From NCBI RefSeq assembly GCF_024713975.1, contig NC_091104.1, forward strand, positions 9,071,580 through 9,135,579: a stretch of DNA of 64,000 nucleotides. The letters are read 5' to 3'. Under the pieces are notes generated by a model. It saw only the letters and a program-made list of their open reading frames with translations, did no database searches and was not told the origin of the DNA. The translations under genes were made by a program, and so were the position numbers. Source of the DNA: Paralichthys olivaceus (Eukaryota > Chordata > Actinopteri > Pleuronectiformes > Paralichthyidae). Shown piece by piece: positions 57,177 through 64,000 of this stretch (the stretch's first letter is position 1; every line of letters starts with the position of its first letter).

Positions 57177-58980
57177 CAAATAGTAGCGCAACATCAATGC
57201 TTCTCAGCTACTTGATGAGCCAATGATCGAGTGCTATGGGGAGTGATGGGGAGTTGCAAAGTGGAAATTGACACATTAAAGCGTAAATAATATTTTCTTT
57301 CAATCTGCAATTGTAGCACCGACATGAAAACCTCTGGGAACCAAGTACGACTATATGCTATTAAATTTCAATCAAGCTTTGCAGTAGGAGTAAGACCTAA
57401 GATATCCAGATCCAGAAGAAGCAGGGTTTGTCTCTTCTGCTCACTTCTGGAGTGTTTCAACAAATCAACATCTTTACTTATGCATGAGGCATCAAGTAAG
57501 TATCAAGGGTAGAGACCTTGATGCCTGTAATCTTAGTGAGATTAGACGAGGAAAAATAACCCTCAGCATCTTTGTCTAATCGTGACCCTGCCGCCTCTAA
57601 TCCTCATCTTTAGCAACTGACCACTGACTCCAGAGCAGCGAGAGGCAACAGCAGGAAGTAACAATGCCAGTGTCAGATCTGCGGCAGGAGGCTGCAGATT
57701 ATGTTGAGCTGCAGATGGATGGCGGAGGTGGCGGAGGGGTGCGTTCTCTGTGCGGTGCCAAAGGGCCCAGGCAGCTCATGCCGCAAAGGGCAGCTTTCCG
57801 CCTGGCTACACAGCGGTGGTCTGCACGTCACCTCAGAGCACAAGGGGGAGCGTGGAGATGGGACGCCATTCCTTCCTGTCAGCCAAGCTTCTTTACCATC
57901 ATCATCAACTTTCCTGTGCTGACCTGGAGCACCTGAGACCCATGTCCGAGTTTTGAGCCCCACAGATTCACTTTAAAAAAAATTGCAGAAAAATCTTTTA
58001 TACGTGTGCAAATTCTACTTAAACCGGTGCACAAAATATGTTTATACCTAACCGACCTAACTGAAATCTCTGAGAATGTTTTTCAAATTCACACATTCAT
58101 ATATGCCAATGCAATTTTTGAACATGCACACAAAAAATAATACACAACTGCAGGATGTTTGAATAATTGTTTCAAAATCTCACAATATTAATGGCTCTCA
58201 TTTTGACTCCATGCAGGGCTCCCTAAAGGGAAAAAAAGGATCAGTGGAAGAGCTTAACCATTCATGTCTGAGTGGTAAGTGGATTGTGACAAGTCCCAAA
58301 AGAGAGTCTGACGGGAGGGGTCACATTGTGACATGCGTGGTGTCAGTCACAGACACACACACTGCATATAGAATACCTCCACTTGTTTGAACTGCATGAG
58401 CGAGGTCTGCGATACACAGCTCTGCTTCCACTTTTCATCCTGTCACTCACTGAGCAAATTTCTCTCACGACTGACAGAGAGAGAGAGAGAGAGCTGCTCT
58501 GGTGCACATTTGTTATGTTCTGAATGGGGATGCGCAGACAGTGCAAATAAGACCACAAACAGATTTTTTGACATTAGAAGGTTAGCAACACTAACCCCAG
58601 ACAAGGATAAGTAGGTAATGATTTTTGCAAATGATACACACAACCAAAATAGCTTCCAAAAAGCAAATTACAATCTACAATGGTGTCTTCTGCCATGCAG
58701 CCAAAACAATGAAGATCATGCCACAAAGGGAAACAAGCCAGGGATCCAGATTAAAAACGGACGCTAGTGAAACTCTAAAGAAGATTAAGAGGGCAGACAG
58801 GAAGCACAGAACAGACCTTTTGTCTACAGTTCTAAATCTTGCAAATCGAATGGGGATTTTAAACATTAGCTAAAGACACATAAATTCAAATTCAAGACAC
58901 TGTAGTCTCTTAAATAACCCTCAGCACAAACATTGGCATTTGGAAATACAGTATATATCATCTCTTTTTGGAAAAACAGT

Positions 58981-59410
58981 CGTGGATTGTGCTGGATCTT
59001 AACTCTTGTTGAAGCATGCAGCTTTTGGATTGTGGCCATTCCTTGAAGCATGTTTAATTCAGCAGTTCAGAGATCAATCTGTGAATCATCTTCAAATTTC
59101 AGTTAAATTATGTGCATGGAAATCCTGTGTGTATTAAATCCCCTCTGGACCGCAGAGGGATTTTTTTCACGGTGGGGGGGGGGGGGGGGCTGTGGATTGT
59201 TCCCATTCCTTGGAGCGGGTTTAATTCAGTGGTGCTGAAAACAAATACGTAGACCTCCCCTTTAAAATTCAATACGGTTCACGAATAGAAACAGCACGTG
59301 TATTCACATTTGTAATTTGGGCTCTGTGAATGGTTCTGGGCTCGTTATGAAGCAGCCTGTGGATTGTTCAGAGCCCGTGGACCAAATTAAATTTAGAGGT
59401 GCTGAAATCA
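58981..59410 (+). repeat. Three divergent related segments
   Basis: TTGGATTGTGGCCATTCCTT at 59025 continuing to TGTTTAATTCAG; TGTGGATTGTTCCCATTCCT at 59191 continuing to GGTTTAATTCAGTGGTGCTG; and TGTGGATTGTTCAGAGCCCG at 59359 continuing to TTAGAGGTGCTGAAATC. Spacing is about 165 bases. A further partial match is at 58982 (GTGGATTGTGCTGGATC). Not a recognised family. Confidence 0.5.
59174..59189. repeat. Poly-G run
   Basis: A run of 16 G, between the first two of the three related segments described at 58981. Length may be unreliable in assembly. Confidence 0.85.
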
Positions 59411-62400
59411 ATTCATTTGCCCATCTCCCCCATGCTCGGGTAATTACCCTTCTATGACAGTGCTGCCGTCCCCTGAGAAAAAGACTGCCAGCTCGCCACG
59501 TCTCTGGCAGTGTTATCAGCCCTCACCCCTCACAAGACCACAACATCCATGATCCTCCTGTGAGAGACAATGAAGGAGTCAAGGGCAGCTGTCAATCATG
59601 AGACGTAAGAGCACAGGGGCCCCTGAATGAGGCCATTCTACGGGGTTTAAAAACAAGTGAACTGGTCCCGTCAGGAGAGAAAATACCCTCCAGACATTTC
59701 TCTTTTGAAAGGTTTTGTGGGAAAAACATGCTGCGGAGACATTCACTTAACTTGAAAAACAGCATGGCAACAGTGCACGGGAATAAGTTGAGATGAAAAA
59801 AAGACAAAGACTAGACCTTTTAATAGAGATGTGACCGACATAGAAAGTTTCCCGATGGTGTCTCATGATTAGATTTCATGCAAACTGGGCAGTTTAGTTT
59901 CTGTGTTTGTTATTCATTCGAACAAAGTGGTACAGAATAGAAAGCAGAAGTGTTCTCTTAATCCAAGAAATTCATGAAATCTTACTAAGATGTTTCTAAC
60001 AACATTGTCTCCTGTTGTTTATTCAGAGCCAGCGTCTCATACATACCAGTTGTATTCTCTGATAGGATTCTCTGGCTGCTTTCACACATTAACTACAAAC
60101 CTGACATTTTCAAGACATAACCCAGAAGGGGCTGTATGTGTGAATCCAAATGTCTGAATCAGCTGAACAGCACATTAGACAGACTTTACTTTGCCAGCTT
60201 CCTTGTGGTAATTCCATGTAATGTCCACCATGTGTGAATGGTGCATGTTACATTTCTACAGCTGAACTGTGCTTGTCACCTTAATGTTTTACCCAGATGC
60301 CACAGCTCACCTAAACCAAACAGAGCATTTAGAATAAGTGGGAACATATCACAGGGACATTCTCAGATTTGTATGCTGGAAGTGTGAAAGGGCAACTTCA
60401 GACAATGTCCAGACAACTCAAGCATTAAATCATCTTCTGAGAACTGCGTCTTTAAACCGCGACTTCAAACATTCAGGGGACCATGCTCGCTAATTGCACA
60501 CGCCCTTTTTAACAGCTACAGACATCCCAACAGAGCTATTGACAACTTCTCCTGTCCAACCTCATTTACCTCCTCCTCTAAACTCTCAGATGCACAGCCT
60601 CCTCCTCTGTCGTTCCAAGGACAACCACCTTACAGCCACTACATCCATTAATGGAAGTTAAATGCAGCTAGCCAACCGTGCTCTGACATCATAAGAATTG
60701 CATGAGAATCTATAGCGAACCTGAAAACCCATTAGAAAATAGAAAACACGACATCTATGACAGATGAGATTCTTGATCTGCTCAGCATAGTGTAGCTATT
60801 AAACCTTAACTTCCTAAATCTCATTTTAGGAAAATCAAGGTTTATTCCCATATACTGGTAAACAGAAGTAAAACACAGATTTAAAATGGATGCTGCCACA
60901 GTTTCATATACATATATGAATTTCACTAGGAAAAGATTTGTTCAAGATGCTTCAAAAGTCAACAAAACTGATTGATTAAATATACAGTACATATCATGGC
61001 TGACCCAAATGCTTCAAAGCTGTCTGTTGCCATGGTAATCAACATCCAAATCAGTTTTCAAATGCTTCCATTTAAATATTAATCATCATATCTGCATTGG
61101 CACAAAACCCAATAGTTCATGAAATAGTGAATAGTAAGTACGGATCAATGTTAATTACTACATCTGATAGATATCTTTAATCTTTAATACTTCATCATAT
61201 TGCAGCTGTCAAAATACTGCATGTGATCAAAGTACAATGTCTTCGCCTGACTTTTGTCCCACCTCCCACTCCCCCACACTGTCACAGCTTAGAATATTTG
61301 ATGGTAATTCTCACTGAAGCTTCCAGGCCCCCAAAATGGTATTTGGGACGGGCCTAATACACACTGACTAATTGGAATTGATCTCTCACTCAATATCTGG
61401 CTCTTTCTTCAGGCTGACATCTGGCCAAGTGTTTAAATATCCTCACAGCCACATTTGAAATCAATGTGCCGCATTTAAGTTTTATTAGCAATTAGAAAAC
61501 AGTGTTAATACTGCAGAGGTTGCAACTACTGTGTATAAACAATAACATATTCAATTATTCTGTTCAGAAATGGAGTAGAATTCAATTCTATAAGTCTTAT
61601 TTCAGGCATTGGTACCCTAATATTAATGTGGTGCCTTTACTTCTAATTTTTGAAAGAATATTCTGTCACTGCACCTTCATCACAGAATCAAATTACAATG
61701 AAATGCTCTGTAAAAAAGGAGCTTTTACAACAGAGATCCATTCACAATATCTAAAATATTGTAAAAGTAGAAGGCTGCATACCTCCACCATGATGAAACA
61801 GTCCCCTTATGAAACACATTTTCTGACCCTTTAATAAAGTTTTAAAGTAATCTGCCCGGTAGTTTTTGCTTAATCCGGCCAATTATCAAACAGACAAACT
61901 GAGACTGAAAACAAAACCTTATTAAATAACACACTTTAATAATGTAAAGTGCTTAAACTGTCCAAGTCAGACATTAGCACTCATGTAAAGCAAATTAAAT
62001 AATTAAATTCATGCATTATAAACCACATCCCTGCAGCAGGTTATACATTTCACACAACACATACTACTTTGAATCAACTAATACAATAAGTGATTTTAAA
62101 AAGCATTTTAATTGCAGGATCTCTACGTTAAGGCTATATAATAAAGATTTAAACATAAACAGAGAGAACCCTGGCGTTCAGAGAGTAGTTGGTTATACAC
62201 CAAACACTCCTAGACATTATAAGAACTTTCTCCAATAATCTACCTTTACACACAGGCACACTGCTGGGATTTGTCAAGTCAGTTGGATTTCTTTTGTTTT
62301 AGGTCACGTAATTGTCCAGTTGGCTTGTTCAGATCGAAGCTCATCCAAATCTGACCCTCACCCTCTCAGACTAACGTCAAGCTTCGATGGCCCATGGATC

Positions 62401-64000
62401 GTTTTTTCTAGATTAGAAATCTCTATGCCTAACACCAACCATGTTGTTCTGTTCCCTGTCTTTTATTCTCCTAATTTATAACATTTAGTTTTCTCTTCTC
62501 TTTTGTCCCACTTTACTCCCCTTTGCTTGTCCTCATCATTCTCCCTTTGGTCTTAATGTCTTTTCTCCTTTACTTCCTGTCAGCCAGTCTTCCTACCACT
62601 ACAGTCGGATGCCTCCATTTGCTTAATGATGCACGAAGAAAGGTATTATCTTGTATTATGTCAGAAATCCTGAGAGAGCTTCTAAATTAAAGCTTTGCAT
62701 TTTGAATATTGAATGTGGATAATAAAAATAGATGATTTATACACTGGTGTCCTGTGGTTTAGTGAAAGCCTTTCTCCTCCCGAGGTGAAATAAAGGCCAC
62801 GACAAGGTGAGAGAGAAATGACACAAAGAAGCAACAAGGAGAAATGTCAAGTGGTGATGAGAGTTTGATATTGATTGTTGGAAAGTATTCTGAAATTCAT
62901 AGGATGGCGATTGCACTTATCAAACACTCAAACAGTCAAAAGGCTTGTTTAAATTCAGAACCAGACTCCTGTAATCTGCTCTGCTGCATTTGGCAAAGTA
63001 ATAATGTGTGCGGGGAGATGACCCTCAATTAAAAACCCTGATTACAACTGAAATTGGACATCCACTGACGGCTGACAACCACTGACAACCCACTGAAAGG
63101 TTTGGATCCAGCTCATAGTGACAGTCACACTCACACGTACAATAAGCACAAATACACTAAATAAAATGAATAATAAAATCCCACTGCAGGGTCAGGAAGG
63201 ATCATTTTATTGGCTGTGCCCATCCTGAAGGCCCAGTAAATAAACTACCTCTCATACGACTTCATTTGTCACAGAAATGCACGTTCAGCATTTGTTTGCG
63301 GCTCCCTATCACCAGAACACTCACATCCTCGAGTCCATTTGTACAAACAGGTTGACAGTTAATGCAAAAACAATTGCTATCAGATGTAAGCCGAGGTTTA
63401 TCGGACACAGCACATTTTCCATGTGCACAGTGGTTGAAACATTGCTGTCATGTTTATCTGTTGCTATTATATAAAAGGTTACTAAAATGAAATTGAAAAA
63501 ACAAAACAAAACAGAGAGCTTAATATGTTCCTCTTCCTGTTCAGTTTGGTGTGTCTGTGAGTGTGTGTGTTTGGATTACAGGCAAAACCAAATTCCCCTA
63601 AATGTCTTTCCACTTGAGCAAAAATGTTGGAATCTTAAAATATCTGAGCTGCAGTATTGGTTTTCTAGTAACATGGAGCCCAGCTGAGCACATTTTATCT
63701 CCTTCCAGTTGCTCATCCATGTAATTTCAGTCAAGCAGCTGAGGCTACATGAAAAGGCTGGCTAATTATTTATTTGACTCCAGTCATTGTAAAGGGAGGC
63801 AAAGAAATGGGGTCAGAAACAACCCAGCTCTAGACTGAGACGAGTGACAGGACATGCTACAGGTATGAGCATGCAGCTGATGCAGACTTGAAGAGTTTTC
63901 ACATTTTTGTGTCCGAGCCTGAGAGAAGACTAACCAAGCGTGACCCCAACTCAACAGGAATCCTGTTTTTTGTGTCCGAACCGGACCCTGATGCAGTGAA

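Larger units (their letters stand above)
56401..64000. other. Gene-free region: sash1 first intron or upstream flank
   Basis: No coding exon, RNA gene or identifiable mobile element is seen. It contains a CTCF-like core (57163), a short AG repeat (about 58479-58493), a poly-G run (59174-59189), three related segments near 59020-59410, and a stretch at about 61230-61500 whose composition resembles conserved noncoding DNA. The longest frame (61502-61834, plus, 110 codons) has no recognisable homology. Confidence 0.55.

Noticed and set aside
61502..62238. Two plus-strand frames (110 and 75 codons) in the gene-free region, considered as a retroelement remnant
   Set aside because: No reverse transcriptase, integrase or transposase motif is visible; AT-rich random frames of this length are expected.

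Overview
The window is vertebrate nuclear DNA, almost certainly from a ray-finned (teleost, percomorph-like) fish. The evidence is compact spliced genes with GT-AG introns, chains of genes whose human homologues lie on 6q21, several interspersed repeats typical of teleost genomes, and many microsatellites. Identities come from recognising translated exons; no database search was possible. Exon joins were checked by hand for splice sites and reading-frame continuity.

Layout. (1) 1-2788, plus strand: the last five exons of afg1l (LACE1), a mitochondrial AAA ATPase; the 5' part lies left of the window. (2) 5388-11749, plus: foxo3, two coding exons, 618 aa, with a 4.5 kb intron and a 3'UTR of about 2.4 kb ending near a poly(A) signal at 14091. 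AFG1L-FOXO3 in the same orientation is conserved with human. (3) 14676-31749, plus: ccdc162, a 46-exon gene with one continuous 2168-aa reading frame; in human this is annotated as a pseudogene (CCDC162P). (4) 32924-36696, minus: zbtb24, a BTB/AT-hook/eight-zinc-finger regulator, tail-to-tail with ccdc162, with noncoding 5' exons near 37.8-38.1 kb. (5) 38827-40298, plus: ddo, peroxisomal D-aspartate oxidase, head-to-head with zbtb24. (6) 41508-53289, minus: sash1, a SLY/SH3/SAM scaffold, tail-to-tail with ddo; its first coding exon is not visible and its reading frame stops before the usual C-terminal SAM domain. (7) 53290-64000 has no recognisable coding exon and is probably sash1 first intron and/or upstream sequence.

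These genes form no operon or shared pathway; they are neighbours by synteny. CD164, PPIL6, SMPD2 and MICAL1, which separate CCDC162P from ZBTB24 in human, are absent here, and sash1 (6q24 in human) has been joined to the block.

Nothing in the window looks like a wholly new system. The most useful leads are: an in-frame alternative acceptor hidden in a poly-proline codon run in ccdc162; a GC-AG intron in the same gene; two perfect miR-182-type 8-mers and a strong hairpin in the foxo3 3'UTR; near-consensus RFX and CRE motifs upstream of ccdc162; the shortened sash1 C-terminus with a possible early poly(A) isoform; CTCF-like cores; and several uncatalogued local repeats.
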